Source of the DNA: Desulfuromonas sp.
Lineage (GTDB): Bacteria > Desulfobacterota > Desulfuromonadia > Desulfuromonadales > SZUA-401
DNA: 29,630 nt
Direction of reading: 5' to 3'
NCBI GenBank assembly: GCA_002869605.1
Contig: PKUI01000090.1
Span: forward strand, 1 to 29,630
Made by a program: the position numbers and the translations under genes. The notes under the pieces were generated by a model, which worked only from the letters and a program-made list of their open reading frames with translations, had not been told where the DNA came from and made no database searches. The number at the start of each line of letters is the position of its first letter. Within the stretch, counting starts at the first letter, position 1. Shown here piece after piece: positions 1 to 7,704 of the stretch.

Positions 1-275
1 GTCGCGCCCTCGACATTATCTCCGTTCGTACGCGGCCAGACAAACTGGCTGACTCCCCAGACCGCGACCATGACCACAAGCGAAACGCTCAGCGCATGAT
101 CGAGGTGATGCTGCCTTTGCAGCATTAAAAAGCCGATCAAAAGAGCGGCCAGGGGGAGAATCCAGGCAGAGTGTGCCGCAGGAGGTAAAAAGCGCAGCAA
201 GAGGAGTCCTGTTACGCCGACAACAACGCACAAGACAGCACCAAGGTATATTCCGGAATGGAAGAGTTTTTTCAT
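1..275 (-). CDS. Small integral membrane protein, partial (cut by left edge)
   Basis: This reading frame starts at an ATG at 275, eight bases after a GGAG ribosome binding site, and stays open to the left edge (91 codons visible). The peptide begins MKKLFHSGIYLGAVL and has three hydrophobic stretches, at about residues 7-29, 36-53 and 60-77, so it looks like a multi-pass inner-membrane protein. A longer-looking frame over the same bases (16-288, GTG start) gives a Cys/Arg-rich peptide typical of a shadow, and I reject it. A CATAAT hexamer at 297-302 (minus strand) could be its -10 box, though no good -35 is seen. The gene lies after the tRNA-Gly terminator, so it is probably transcribed separately. 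I do not recognise the family. Confidence 0.6.
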   Translation of the reverse strand, partial: MKKLFHSGIYLGAVLCVVVGVTGLLLLRFLPPAAHSAWILPLAALLIGFLMLQRQHHLDHALSVSLVVMVAVWGVSQFVWPRTNGDNVEGA

Positions 276-329
276 AGGCGTTCTCCACTGACCCTCATTA
301 TGCCAGATGCACAAGCAGTCGCGGAAAAC

Positions 330-354
330 AAAAAAGCCGCCCATGAGGGCGGCT
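330..354 (-). terminator. Rho-independent terminator after tRNA-Gly
   Basis: An 8-bp stem (AGCCGCCC/GGGCGGCT) with a 4-base loop is followed on the minus strand by a run of T. It lies 9 bases past the CCA end of the tRNA, so it should end that transcript. Confidence 0.85.
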
Positions 355-362
355 GATTGTTA

Positions 363-437
363 TGGAGCGGGAAAAGGGATTCGAACCCTCGACCTTCACC
401 TTGGCAAGGTGACACTCTACCACTGAGTTATTCCCGC
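363..437 (-). tRNA. tRNA-Gly (anticodon GCC)
   Basis: The minus strand reads a full cloverleaf: acceptor GCGGGAA paired with TTCCCGC, D arm with GGTAGA, an anticodon stem-loop CACCT-TGCCAAG-GTG with anticodon GCC, a T arm with GGTTCGAATCC, discriminator T and an encoded CCA. It decodes GGC/GGU. A promoter lies about 28 bases upstream and a terminator follows, so it is a single-gene transcription unit. Confidence 0.95.
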
Positions 438-471
438 TTAAATTTTTGCTCGCCGTCGCGAACGGGGACAA

Positions 472-500
472 TATTTACCAAAACGATTCCGGCAAGTCAA
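472..500 (-). promoter_or_regulatory. Probable promoter of tRNA-Gly
   Basis: The minus strand has TTGACT at 500-495, a 17-base spacer, and TAAATA at 477-472. The -35 is good and the -10 weak. Position, just upstream of a stable RNA gene, is the main support. Confidence 0.5.
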
Positions 501-539
501 TAAAAAATTCGACACTTTTTTTGACGCTGCACGAAAAGC

Positions 540-1121
540 TTAACGAGCGATAACCTTAAAGAATTTACACAGGTAATCGAGGCCGGACCAGACGGTTAAA
601 AGAAAGGCTACCCAGAAAAAAAACATCCCGACGTTCTGCATATTCGCGTGGACAATTTCCAGTTGAACGCCAAAAAACCAATAATAATCGTAGTGCAGGC
701 ACAGGGCGATGATCGCCACCATCTGAAATATGGTCTTGTACTTACCAAGATCACTGGCGGCAATCACGATCCCTTCAGACGAAGCAATGGAACGCAAGCC
801 GGTAACGATCATCTCGCGAGCAAGAATCACGAACACCGCCCATGCCGACACCCGGCCAAGCGGGATAAACATGATCAGCGCCGCCATGACGATCAGCTTG
901 TCTGCCAGCGGATCGAGAAACTTCCCGAGAATAGTGACAATCTCCCAGCGCCTTGCCAGATAGCCATCAAGCCAGTCGGTAATCGAGGCCAGACTAAAGA
1001 CGATCGCAGCCCAGAAACCCGCTGACGGAGAATCGCAGAGCAACATGACGACCAAGATCGGCACGGCACCGATACGCGTCAGGGTAAGGATATTGGGGAG
1101 GTTCAGCAGAGAAGAGGACAT
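540..1121 (-). CDS. pgsA: CDP-diacylglycerol--glycerol-3-phosphate 3-phosphatidyltransferase
   Basis: This is the committed enzyme for phosphatidylglycerol synthesis, an inner-membrane protein that moves a phosphatidyl group from CDP-diacylglycerol to glycerol 3-phosphate. The full CDP-alcohol phosphatidyltransferase signature is present: D49-x2-D52-G53-x2-A56-R57, then G66, D70 and D74. Several hydrophobic segments surround it (about 12-30, 36-50, 75-95, 120-140, 160-185). At 193 residues it matches the usual length. I chose the ATG at 1121 (MSSSLLNLPN), which fits the conserved family start; a longer in-frame version would run into the upstream gene. It begins one base after the stop codon of the lytic transglycosylase and has no strong ribosome binding site, so translation is probably coupled. 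Confidence 0.93.
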   Translation of the reverse strand: MSSSLLNLPNILTLTRIGAVPILVVMLLCDSPSAGFWAAIVFSLASITDWLDGYLARRWEIVTILGKFLDPLADKLIVMAALIMFIPLGRVSAWAVFVILAREMIVTGLRSIASSEGIVIAASDLGKYKTIFQMVAIIALCLHYDYYWFFGVQLEIVHANMQNVGMFFFWVAFLLTVWSGLDYLCKFFKVIAR

Positions 1122-1122
1122 A

Positions 1123-1695
1123 TCAGGCGTCACGATTACGGCGGAAAAAATCGAGATAGTTTTTGACGCGAATGACGTAATTTCTCGTCTCATTGTAAGG
1201 AGGGATGCCATTGAAACGTTTCACGGCCGTCGGGCCTGCATTGTAGGCCGCAAGCGCCAGTTCGAGATTGTTATCAAAGAGATTGAGCATTTTGCGCAGG
1301 TAATGACAACCACCACGAATATTGGAAGCCGGCTCCAACGGATTATACACATTCAGATCACGTGCCGTCTTCGGCATCAGCTGCATCAAGCCGAGCGCAC
1401 CTTTGTGTGACACCGCCTTCGGATCAAAGTTACTTTCCGCCTTGATAACCGCCTTGACCAGAGCCGGGTCCAGACGATACCTGACGGCATAGTGATTGAT
1501 CAGGTCGCGCATCGAACCCCGTTCATCGATGGTCCGATAAACTTCGAACTGATGACTTGTAGGCGTATTGGTAAAGTGGATGGTCCCGTCCGGTGCCACA
1601 TAACGGTAAATATCTGCAGACGCCACGCCGGCGAACACCAGCAGGCAGAGTATAGCAAGTACCGCAAAACAAGTTTTATGGCCGTATCGGTTCAT
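1123..1695 (-). CDS. Exported lytic murein transglycosylase (Slt family, DUF4124 N-terminus)
   Basis: The 190-residue protein would cut the glycan strands of peptidoglycan in the periplasm, leaving 1,6-anhydromuramic ends. Residues 1-27 form a signal peptide (charged start, hydrophobic core, ASA before D28). A short DUF4124-like stretch follows (DIYRYVAPDGTIHFTN, 28-43). The Slt catalytic domain covers about 62-185, with catalytic Glu87 in AESNFDP, GLMQLMP at 102-108 and AYNAGP at 150-155. No lipobox was seen, so it is probably soluble. An AAGGA ribosome binding site lies about 8 bases before the ATG. It is the first gene of a two-gene unit with pgsA, driven by a promoter at 1749-1721. The exact Mlt/Slt subclass is not assigned. 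Confidence 0.92.
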   Translation of the reverse strand: MNRYGHKTCFAVLAILCLLVFAGVASADIYRYVAPDGTIHFTNTPTSHQFEVYRTIDERGSMRDLINHYAVRYRLDPALVKAVIKAESNFDPKAVSHKGALGLMQLMPKTARDLNVYNPLEPASNIRGGCHYLRKMLNLFDNNLELALAAYNAGPTAVKRFNGIPPYNETRNYVIRVKNYLDFFRRNRDA

Positions 1696-1720
1696 CTATC
1701 TGTCCTTAGGGGGTTCGATC

Positions 1721-1749
1721 AATATAACCTAAAGATTACAGCATTTCAA
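1721..1749 (-). promoter_or_regulatory. Sigma70-type promoter for the transglycosylase-pgsA unit
   Basis: The minus strand carries TTGAAA (1749-1744), a 17-base spacer and TATATT (1726-1721). Each hexamer matches consensus at five of six positions. The gene starts 26 bases beyond the -10. It is divergent from the nadB promoter. Confidence 0.75.
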
Positions 1750-1773
1750 CAAATCATAACGCGCTCACGGTTC

Positions 1774-1802
1774 TTGACACGATGTGATCCGAACACGATA
1801 AT
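1774..1802 (+). promoter_or_regulatory. Near-consensus sigma70 promoter of nadB
   Basis: TTGACA (1774-1779), a 17-base spacer and GATAAT (1797-1802) make one of the best promoter matches in the window. The start codon of nadB is 33 bases further on. No clear operator palindrome was seen beside it. Confidence 0.85.
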
Positions 1803-1835
1803 ACCTTTTTTTATTGTCATCACTCTGGAGAGAAC

Positions 1836-3434
1836 ATGAAAATCAAAAGCGATTTTCTCGTCATCGGCAGTGGCATCGCCGGCCTCAGCTACGCACTCAA
1901 GGTTGCAGACCAGGGACGCGTGTCACTGGTCACCAAACGTACCCTGGACGACACGGCAACAACACTTGCGCAAGGCGGCATTGCCACTGTTTTTTCCAAC
2001 AGTGACTCCTTCGAAGAACATGTCAACGACACCATGGTAGCCGGTGCTCAGCTCTCGGACCGGGAGATCGTGCGCCTGGTTGTCGAACACGGGCCGGAAA
2101 GTATCCAGGATCTCATCAACTGGGGGGCACGTTTCGATCGGGAGGAAGATGGGACCTATGCTCTGACCCGCGAAGGAGGACACAGCCATCGACGGATCTT
2201 CCACGCCAAGGATAGTACCGGACGTGAAATCGAGCGAGCCCTGGTTGAGGCCGTGCTGCGCCATCCATCCATTGAGATCTTTGAGAACCACATCGCCGTC
2301 GACCTGATTACGGAGTCGAAGGTCACCCATCGTTCACTCTCCGAAAATCGCTGTTTGGGCGCATACGTGCTCGACAAGCAGAATGACGAGGTGATGACGT
2401 TCGGCGCACGGATTACGGTCCTGGCGACCGGCGGCGCCGGCAAGGTCTACCTCTACACCTGTAACCCGGATGTCGCAACCGGAGACGGCGTCGCCATGGC
2501 TTACCGGGCTGGAGCGTCGATAGCGAACATGGAATTCATGCAATTCCACCCGACCACCCTCTACCATCCCTACGCGAAATCCTTCCTCATCTCCGAAGCA
2601 GTGCGCGGCGAAGGTGGTATACTCAAACGCCAGGATGGCACCCCGTTCATGGAACGCTACCATGAGCTCAAGGACCTGGCTCCCCGAGACATCGTAGCAC
2701 GCGCCATCGACAACGAGATGAAGATGCATGGTGATGACTGTGTCTTCCTCGACATCAGCGAGCGGGGCCCGGAATACATCAAGGACCGCTTCCCATTGAT
2801 CTATGAAACCTGCCTCTCCTACGGCATCGACATGACCCGCGAGCCGATCCCCGTCGTACCGGCCGCCCATTACCTGTGCGGAGGCGTACGTGTCGACTCC
2901 TGGGGGGAATCAGATATTCACAACCTTTTCGTCATCGGCGAAAGCGCCTGTACCGGACTGCATGGTGCCAACCGGCTGGCAAGCAACAGTCTTCTTGAGG
3001 GGGCTGTTTTTGCCGCTCGTGCTGCAAAACGATCCCTCTCCAGGCTTGACCAACCGTTTCAGCCCTTCCCTGCGATCCAGACCTGGGATACGACCGGCGC
3101 GCGTGACAGCGCGGAGGAAGTTGTCGTCGCTCATAACTGGGATGAAATTCGCCGTTGCATGTGGAACTACGTTGGCATCGTCCGCACCAACAAGCGGCTG
3201 GTGCGCGCCTTGCGACGCATCATGATGATCCAGGAAGAAATCACCGACTACTACTGGAACTTTTTTATTACCTCCGACCTGATTGAGTTGCGCAACATCG
3301 CAACCATTGCCGAACTGATTATCCGCTCAGCGCTACGACGCAAGGAGAGTCGGGGGCTTCACTACACCCTCGACTACCCGACAACCGACGATGAGCACTG
3401 GCACTGCAACACCACTATGCGCAAGGAATTTTAA
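1836..3434 (+). CDS. nadB: L-aspartate oxidase
   Basis: NadB oxidises L-aspartate to iminoaspartate using FAD, the first step of de novo NAD synthesis; fumarate can serve as electron acceptor in anaerobes. The 532-residue protein has the Rossmann FAD motif GSGIAG at 11-16, the AQGGIA stretch at 45-50, QFHPT at 236-240, catalytic Arg284 in APRD, His345 in AAHYLCGG, and the FAD-binding HGANRLASNSLLEG at 376-389. These distinguish it from the related succinate dehydrogenase flavoprotein, as does the absence of an SDH iron-sulphur neighbour. The C-terminal helical domain is complete. The ATG follows a GGAGAG ribosome binding site. It heads a short operon with chorismate mutase 12 bases downstream. 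nadA and nadC are not in the window. Confidence 0.96.
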   Translation: MKIKSDFLVIGSGIAGLSYALKVADQGRVSLVTKRTLDDTATTLAQGGIATVFSNSDSFEEHVNDTMVAGAQLSDREIVRLVVEHGPESIQDLINWGARFDREEDGTYALTREGGHSHRRIFHAKDSTGREIERALVEAVLRHPSIEIFENHIAVDLITESKVTHRSLSENRCLGAYVLDKQNDEVMTFGARITVLATGGAGKVYLYTCNPDVATGDGVAMAYRAGASIANMEFMQFHPTTLYHPYAKSFLISEAVRGEGGILKRQDGTPFMERYHELKDLAPRDIVARAIDNEMKMHGDDCVFLDISERGPEYIKDRFPLIYETCLSYGIDMTREPIPVVPAAHYLCGGVRVDSWGESDIHNLFVIGESACTGLHGANRLASNSLLEGAVFAARAAKRSLSRLDQPFQPFPAIQTWDTTGARDSAEEVVVAHNWDEIRRCMWNYVGIVRTNKRLVRALRRIMMIQEEITDYYWNFFITSDLIELRNIATIAELIIRSALRRKESRGLHYTLDYPTTDDEHWHCNTTMRKEF

Positions 3435-3446
3435 CAGGAGCCATCC

Positions 3447-3719
3447 GTGACCATTGATGATATTCGGATAGAAATTGACCGACTCGACCGCGAGCTTTTA
3501 GACATCTTCAACCGGCGCGCTGCACTCGCCTTGAAGATCGGTGAAATCAAGAAGGAGCTTAATTTAGCGGTCTATGACCCGTCGCGTGAGAAAAAAATCT
3601 TTGAGCGGATGCGCAAGGACAACCCCGGGCCACTGGACAATGAGGCGATCGTAAGGTTGTTTGAACGTGTTATCGACGAATCACGCAGCCTCGAACGACT
3701 GCGCACCAAGGGGATTTAG
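3447..3719 (+). CDS. aroQ: Chorismate mutase, AroQ class, monofunctional
   Basis: This 90-residue, all-helical protein should convert chorismate to prephenate for phenylalanine and tyrosine synthesis. It aligns end to end with the chorismate mutase domain of E. coli PheA. By position, R7, R24, K35, R47 and E48 correspond to the ligand-contacting R11, R28, K39, R51 and E52 there. It starts at GTG (3447) after an AGGAG ribosome binding site. No prephenate dehydratase or dehydrogenase domain is fused to it. It sits between nadB and a small DAHP-synthase-like regulatory domain, 2 bases before the latter, so the two are probably translated together. Confidence 0.9.
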   Translation: MTIDDIRIEIDRLDRELLDIFNRRAALALKIGEIKKELNLAVYDPSREKKIFERMRKDNPGPLDNEAIVRLFERVIDESRSLERLRTKGI

Positions 3720-3721
3720 TC

Positions 3722-3931
3722 ATGCTGGTTGTCATGAAAAAATCGGTTACCGATGAGCAACTCACCGACATCAAACAGTACCTGGTTGATCGCGACTTTG
3801 ACTTCCACCAGTCGACCGGGGCCGACCGCGTCATCCTGGGGGTCATTGGCGACACTCACAACATCAATCAGGAAGCACTGCGGCAGCAACCAGGGGTACT
3901 GGAAATCTTCAAGATTCCCGATGAGGAGTGA
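3722..3931 (+). CDS. Stand-alone DAHP synthase-type ferredoxin-like regulatory domain (putative)
   Basis: The 69-residue protein (MLVVMKKSVTDEQL... ending FKIPDEE) resembles the N-terminal ferredoxin-like domain of type I-beta DAHP synthases such as that of Thermotoga maritima: an opening MxVVxK strand, a helix, then RVILGVIGDTHNIN, matching that domain's VIGIIGDD strand-turn. In those enzymes the domain mediates feedback inhibition by aromatic amino acids. Here the chain stops where the linker to the catalytic barrel would begin, and no barrel follows. An AAGGGG ribosome binding site precedes the ATG. Its position beside chorismate mutase suggests a free regulatory subunit for a DAHP synthase encoded elsewhere. 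The last 23 bases overlap, tail to tail, the gene on the other strand. A decayed gene fragment is the alternative, but the clean frame argues against it. Confidence 0.7.
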   Translation: MLVVMKKSVTDEQLTDIKQYLVDRDFDFHQSTGADRVILGVIGDTHNINQEALRQQPGVLEIFKIPDEE

Positions 3932-4640
3932 CGTGAACCCGCTGTTTACCACGGCACAGTTCCGTCAGATAGCGCTTTTCAAGATTGAGTAACGCAAGAG
4001 AGCGTAACAATTCCCCCTGCCCCCTGGTGAGCTGCAAAGAGATGTTGTGCTGACGTTCCAGCCAGACCAGATAGGGCAGATTACCGGACAGCGAAACCCC
4101 AAATTCATTCTGCATGCTACCGAGCAGCAGCTGTTCCAGCTGTTGGGCCAGATGCTGCGTGATCTCAACATACGCCGTCGGGTAGCGTACTGCCTCCCGA
4201 TCGAGGCTATGCAGGAACGCCTGTTTCTCACTTTGTGGCATGTTCGGAAAATCGGCAGCACAGAACTTGGCAGGTGCGGTCGACAGCAGTGCACGACAGC
4301 TCAGGGGGCGCCAGGAGTAAATGCCGCAGGCTCCATCCTGCTCCAGGAACGGACAGCCGCCCGCATAATATCGCACGTTTCTAAGATACCCCTTCAGGTC
4401 TTTCGACTCGGTAGCCAGGGCTACGAGACGTTCGACGTAGTCCCCAAGTACTTTGTCATAGCAATCCGGCAGGTGCCGAGCAACCCAGACGGCTTCCGGG
4501 AAACTGCAATTGACGACCAGAGAGCAGCAGTTGCTGCAGCCGCGCTTGCAGTAAACCTGCCCGCCCCGCTTCCGATAACCGGTCAACCATTCATCGACCT
4601 GAAGATCAAAAAGATGCTGAAACTCGGTGACTTCGTTCAT
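3909..4640 (-). CDS. YkgJ-family cysteine-cluster protein (putative Zn/Fe binding)
   Basis: The 243-residue protein carries the cysteine pattern of the CxxCxxCC/YkgJ family: C31, C35, C38 and C39 near the N-terminus, then C96 (GGCPFL), C105 (ACGIYSWRPLSC) and C115. The family is thought to hold zinc or an iron-sulphur cluster, and its biochemical role is not established. The C-terminal half (about 130-243) is helical with no motif I recognise. No signal peptide or membrane segment is seen, so it is probably cytoplasmic. The ATG at 4640 has only a weak ribosome binding site. It is a single gene, isolated from pyrE by a strong terminator, and overlaps the 3' end of the plus-strand gene. Confidence 0.8.
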   Translation of the reverse strand: MNEVTEFQHLFDLQVDEWLTGYRKRGGQVYCKRGCSNCCSLVVNCSFPEAVWVARHLPDCYDKVLGDYVERLVALATESKDLKGYLRNVRYYAGGCPFLEQDGACGIYSWRPLSCRALLSTAPAKFCAADFPNMPQSEKQAFLHSLDREAVRYPTAYVEITQHLAQQLEQLLLGSMQNEFGVSLSGNLPYLVWLERQHNISLQLTRGQGELLRSLALLNLEKRYLTELCRGKQRVHVTPHRES

Positions 4641-4708
4641 TCAATTGTGTCCACGCTTCCGCCGGGGATAACCGACGGCTGAAACTAAACAGAAACAAAA
4701 TCCCATAT

Positions 4709-4740
4709 AAAAAGGACCGGGCATCGCCCGGTCCTTTTTA
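4709..4740 (-). terminator. Terminator after pyrE (stem active in both directions)
   Basis: A perfect 9-bp GC-rich stem (GGACCGGGC/GCCCGGTCC) with a 3-base loop is flanked by A and T runs on both sides. On the minus strand it lies 24 bases after the pyrE stop codon. Confidence 0.9.
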
Positions 4741-4763
4741 TACAACGTTCTAATCCAGGGAGC

Positions 4764-5321
4764 TTAACCGACGACCTGGCTGCGCGTAAGCACGGCACGT
4801 AAGGTCTGCCCTGCTCCTTCAATATTCTCACGGGCGCCCTCTTCGCGATCGACGAGAGTGACGATACCGACGACCTCAAGGCCTTCTTCCTGAGCGCGTT
4901 CCACAGCTTTCATGGAAGACCCGCCAGTGGTGGTGACATCCTCGACGATAACCACTCGTGACCCGGGGGGAAGGTTCTTGCGTCCCTCCAGCCACTGACC
5001 GGTACCATGCCCCTTCGGCTCCTTGCGGATAATGAAAGCGTGTGCGGTCTCGCCTTCAAGCGCCGCAGCGATCGAAGTCGCTGTGGCAATCGGGTCAGCC
5101 CCGAGGGTCAGCCCGCCTACGCCGTGGATCGGTCCTGTGAACTGCTTCACCTCCTGCCAGAAGGCCTTTCCCACCAGCAGCCCTCCCTTTGCATGCAGGG
5201 TCGTTTGCTTGCCGTCGAAATAAAAATTACTCTTGCGCCCCGAAGCGAGGGTTACTTCACGCTCTTCATAGGACAATTCGCGTATGATCGCGATAAGTTC
5301 CTGGCGTTCTTGTTCTGTCAT
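4764..5321 (-). CDS. pyrE: Orotate phosphoribosyltransferase
   Basis: PyrE joins orotate to PRPP, giving orotidine 5'-phosphate in pyrimidine synthesis. The 185-residue protein has the PRPP-binding motif VVIVEDVTTTGGSS at 123-136, the flexible catalytic loop RKEPKGHG at 99-106 (K100, K103, H105), and SGRKSNFYFD near the N-terminus that contacts orotate. An AAGGAG ribosome binding site lies 6 bases before the ATG. It is the last gene of the purL-purQ-purF-pyrE run, 56 bases after purF, with no terminator between. Its use of PRPP is shared with PurF next to it. Confidence 0.95.
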   Translation of the reverse strand: MTEQERQELIAIIRELSYEEREVTLASGRKSNFYFDGKQTTLHAKGGLLVGKAFWQEVKQFTGPIHGVGGLTLGADPIATATSIAAALEGETAHAFIIRKEPKGHGTGQWLEGRKNLPPGSRVVIVEDVTTTGGSSMKAVERAQEEGLEVVGIVTLVDREEGARENIEGAGQTLRAVLTRSQVVG

Positions 5322-5377
5322 GAATCTCTCCTTGCAAACTTAAATAATCAGGCGCCCCGAAAACGGATGCGTCTGCA

Positions 5378-6784
5378 CTAAAACAGTCCGAGCTGGCTGT
5401 CGGCCTTCAGTCGCGGAAACTTGACCGGGTAGGCCCCGCTGAAACAGGCATCGCAAAAATGTCCGGCGCTGCCATCTGGCACACCGGCAGCCACCCGCAT
5501 CCCTTCCAGAGAGAGGTAGCCGAGGGTATCCGAGGTCACGTAGCGATTGATCTCTTCGATACTATGCGACGAGGAGATCAGCTCTTTGCGCGTCGGGGTG
5601 TCGATACCGTAGTAACAGGGATAACTGGTCGGCGGGCTGGAAATGCGGACGTGCACTTCACTGGCTCCGGCATTGCGAATCATCTTGATGATCTTGCGTG
5701 CCGTTGTACCCCGTACGATGGAGTCATCGACAACGACCACCCGTTTGCCGGCGATGACATTCTTGACCGGGTTGAGCTTCAGTTTGACCCCGAAATGGCG
5801 GATGTTCTGTTGCGGCTCGATGAAGGTTCTGCCGACGTAGTGATTGCGGATCAAGCCGAGTTCAAACGGAATCCCCGACTCCTCGGCGTAGCCAATGGCC
5901 GCGGGAACACCCGAATCAGGGATCGGAACCACCATGTCGGCCTCAACGGCGTGCTCACGGGCAAGCTGTCGACCAAACTCCTTGCGCACTTCATAAACCG
6001 AGCTGCCAAAGATGTAGCTGTCAGGGCGTGCAAAATAGATATGTTCGAAAATGCACGGCGACGGGTTCGTCTCCTTGAAGGGGAAGAACGACTTCAGACC
6101 ATGTTTGTCGACCAGGATCATCTCGCCAGGCTCGACCTCGCGGATGAACTCGGCCTCGATCAAATCGAGAGCGCAGGTCTCGGAGGCGACGATGTAGGCG
6201 TTGTCGAGTTTACCGAGCACCAGCGGCCGAAATCCGTTCGGATCGCGCGCTGCAACCATGCGTGTTTCGGTCAGAAACACCAGGCTGAAGGCACCCTTGA
6301 CAATATTAAGAGCTTCGCCGATTCGATCGGTGAGGATATCATGGGCGCTTCTGGCCAGCAGGTGAATGATGACCTCTGTGTCGGCCACGGTCGAAAAGAT
6401 CGAACCGCTCACTTCAAGGTCGTTGCGCAGCTCCTGGGCGTTGACCAGATTGCCGTTATGAGCAATGGCAATACTGCCGCGCGAGTAGTCCACCATGATA
6501 GGCTGGCAGTTCTTGAAGTCGTTTCCACCGGCTGTAGAGTAGCGTACATGGCCAATTTCCGCTTTCCCAGGGAGACGATCAAACACGCTGTCGTGTTTGA
6601 AGACATCGGCCACCAGCCCCATCCCCTTGTGCGCCTTGAGCTTGTGTCCATTGCTCGACACGATACCACAGCTCTCCTGGCCACGATGCTGAAGGGCATA
6701 GAGCCCAAGATAGCTAAGGTTCGCGGCCTCGGGGTGCCCCCAGATGCCGAACACGCCACATTCGTCTTTGAGTTTGTCGTACAT
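5378..6784 (-). CDS. purF: Amidophosphoribosyltransferase, iron-sulphur type
   Basis: PurF makes 5-phosphoribosylamine from PRPP and glutamine, the first committed step of purine synthesis. I chose the ATG at 6784 ([10 protein letters not shown]), since an upstream in-frame start adds 20 unconserved residues. That leaves an 8-residue propeptide before Cys9, the glutaminase nucleophile, which is exposed by self-cleavage in the Bacillus-type enzyme. The Ntn glutaminase domain is about 9-230 and the phosphoribosyltransferase domain about 255-440, with the PRPP motif [13 protein letters not shown] at 349-361. Cys244, Cys390, Cys444 and Cys447 (CDAC) match the four 4Fe-4S ligands of the B. subtilis enzyme. 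It is 468 residues long and 90 bases after purQ. Confidence 0.95.
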   Translation of the reverse strand: MYDKLKDECGVFGIWGHPEAANLSYLGLYALQHRGQESCGIVSSNGHKLKAHKGMGLVADVFKHDSVFDRLPGKAEIGHVRYSTAGGNDFKNCQPIMVDYSRGSIAIAHNGNLVNAQELRNDLEVSGSIFSTVADTEVIIHLLARSAHDILTDRIGEALNIVKGAFSLVFLTETRMVAARDPNGFRPLVLGKLDNAYIVASETCALDLIEAEFIREVEPGEMILVDKHGLKSFFPFKETNPSPCIFEHIYFARPDSYIFGSSVYEVRKEFGRQLAREHAVEADMVVPIPDSGVPAAIGYAEESGIPFELGLIRNHYVGRTFIEPQQNIRHFGVKLKLNPVKNVIAGKRVVVVDDSIVRGTTARKIIKMIRNAGASEVHVRISSPPTSYPCYYGIDTPTRKELISSSHSIEEINRYVTSDTLGYLSLEGMRVAAGVPDGSAGHFCDACFSGAYPVKFPRLKADSQLGLF

Positions 6785-6874
6785 AAACCTCTGTCGTCCT
6801 ACGTATTCACTCCCAGTGTGCCGGAAGTTATAGCAGCCTAGCACAGCAGGCCGCGGGAAAGATAGCTGCGGACC

Positions 6875-7702
6875 TTAAAGCAGCTCGTCACGAATGAAGG
6901 TGATCGCGTTCTGATACAGCCACAGCCCCATCCCCTCTTCCGGCAGCTCCGGCTCACGCGTCCAGCGCGTATGATGGGTGCGATGCACATACGCCTCCGG
7001 ATGGGGCATCAGCCCGAACAGCCGCCCACTCTCATCGCATACGCCGGCAATGGCGCGGGCCGAACCATTGGGATTGGCCGGGTAATCCATGGTGCCTTCG
7101 CCATAGGCCTCATCGCTGTAAACCAGCGTCGCCAGGTGGCGCGATTCGATCTCGTCGAGCAGTGGCTCTGGCGCCACAAACTTGCCCTCTCCGTGACGTA
7201 CCGGCAGGTAGATCCCTTCGAGGCCACGCGTATAGACGCAGGGTGATTCGCTATCAACCTTCAGGTAGGTCCAGCGATCCTCGAAACGCCCGCAATCGTT
7301 GTGCGTCAGGGTGCAGCTCTGTTCTCCGTAACTCCCGCCAAGCGCCGGCAGGAGTCCCATCTTGACCATCAGCTGGAAACCGTTACAGACTCCCATCACC
7401 AGCTTTCCATCCGCGATAAAGCGGCGGATCTGCGTGGCGAGTTTCTCGCCACTCCCCGAAACCTCCGCGTACAATAAGCGGTTAGCACCCGCCTTGGCAC
7501 TGCCGAGATCGTCTCCGTCGAGGAAGCCACCGGCCAGATTGAGGAAATGGTAATCATCCAGAGAAATCCTTCCGGCTAGAAGCTCGGAGACATGTACGAT
7601 GTCCGACACCTCTGCCCCCGCCTGCTTACAGGCAAACGCAACTTCTCTCTCACAGTTGGTGCCGTTGCCGGCAATCACTATCGACCTGACCTGCTTCGAC
7701 AT
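6875..7702 (-). CDS. purQ: FGAM synthetase, glutaminase subunit
   Basis: PurQ releases ammonia from glutamine for the PurL subunit, which converts FGAR to FGAM. The 275-residue class I amidotransferase has nucleophile Cys106 in GVCNGFQ and the His234/Glu236 pair in MPHPEAY. NGTNCERE near residue 13 is typical of PurQ. The ATG at 7702 follows purL by 2 bases, with GGAG inside the purL end as ribosome binding site, so the two subunits are probably translationally coupled in equal amounts. At 275 residues it is longer than the roughly 225-residue PurQ of Bacillus and closer to the glutaminase part of the one-chain PurL. Confidence 0.93.
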   Translation of the reverse strand: MSKQVRSIVIAGNGTNCEREVAFACKQAGAEVSDIVHVSELLAGRISLDDYHFLNLAGGFLDGDDLGSAKAGANRLLYAEVSGSGEKLATQIRRFIADGKLVMGVCNGFQLMVKMGLLPALGGSYGEQSCTLTHNDCGRFEDRWTYLKVDSESPCVYTRGLEGIYLPVRHGEGKFVAPEPLLDEIESRHLATLVYSDEAYGEGTMDYPANPNGSARAIAGVCDESGRLFGLMPHPEAYVHRTHHTRWTREPELPEEGMGLWLYQNAITFIRDELL

Positions 7703-7704
7703 GG

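Noticed and set aside
16..288. A 90-codon minus-strand frame with GTG start at the left edge
   Set aside because: The overlapping frame from ATG 275 has a better-placed ribosome binding site and encodes a coherent membrane protein, whereas this frame gives a Cys/Arg-rich, structureless peptide.
3722..3931. Pseudogene remnant of a full DAHP synthase
   Set aside because: The frame is clean, has a ribosome binding site, ends at a natural domain boundary, and no trace of the catalytic barrel follows in any frame. It is kept as a possible intact gene, though not proven.
5459..6841. A 460-codon open frame on the plus strand opposite purF
   Set aside because: It lies wholly antisense to purF, which has all its active-site and cluster motifs. 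The peptide resembles no family and has the Asp/His/Arg-rich make-up of a frame opposite a GC-rich gene.
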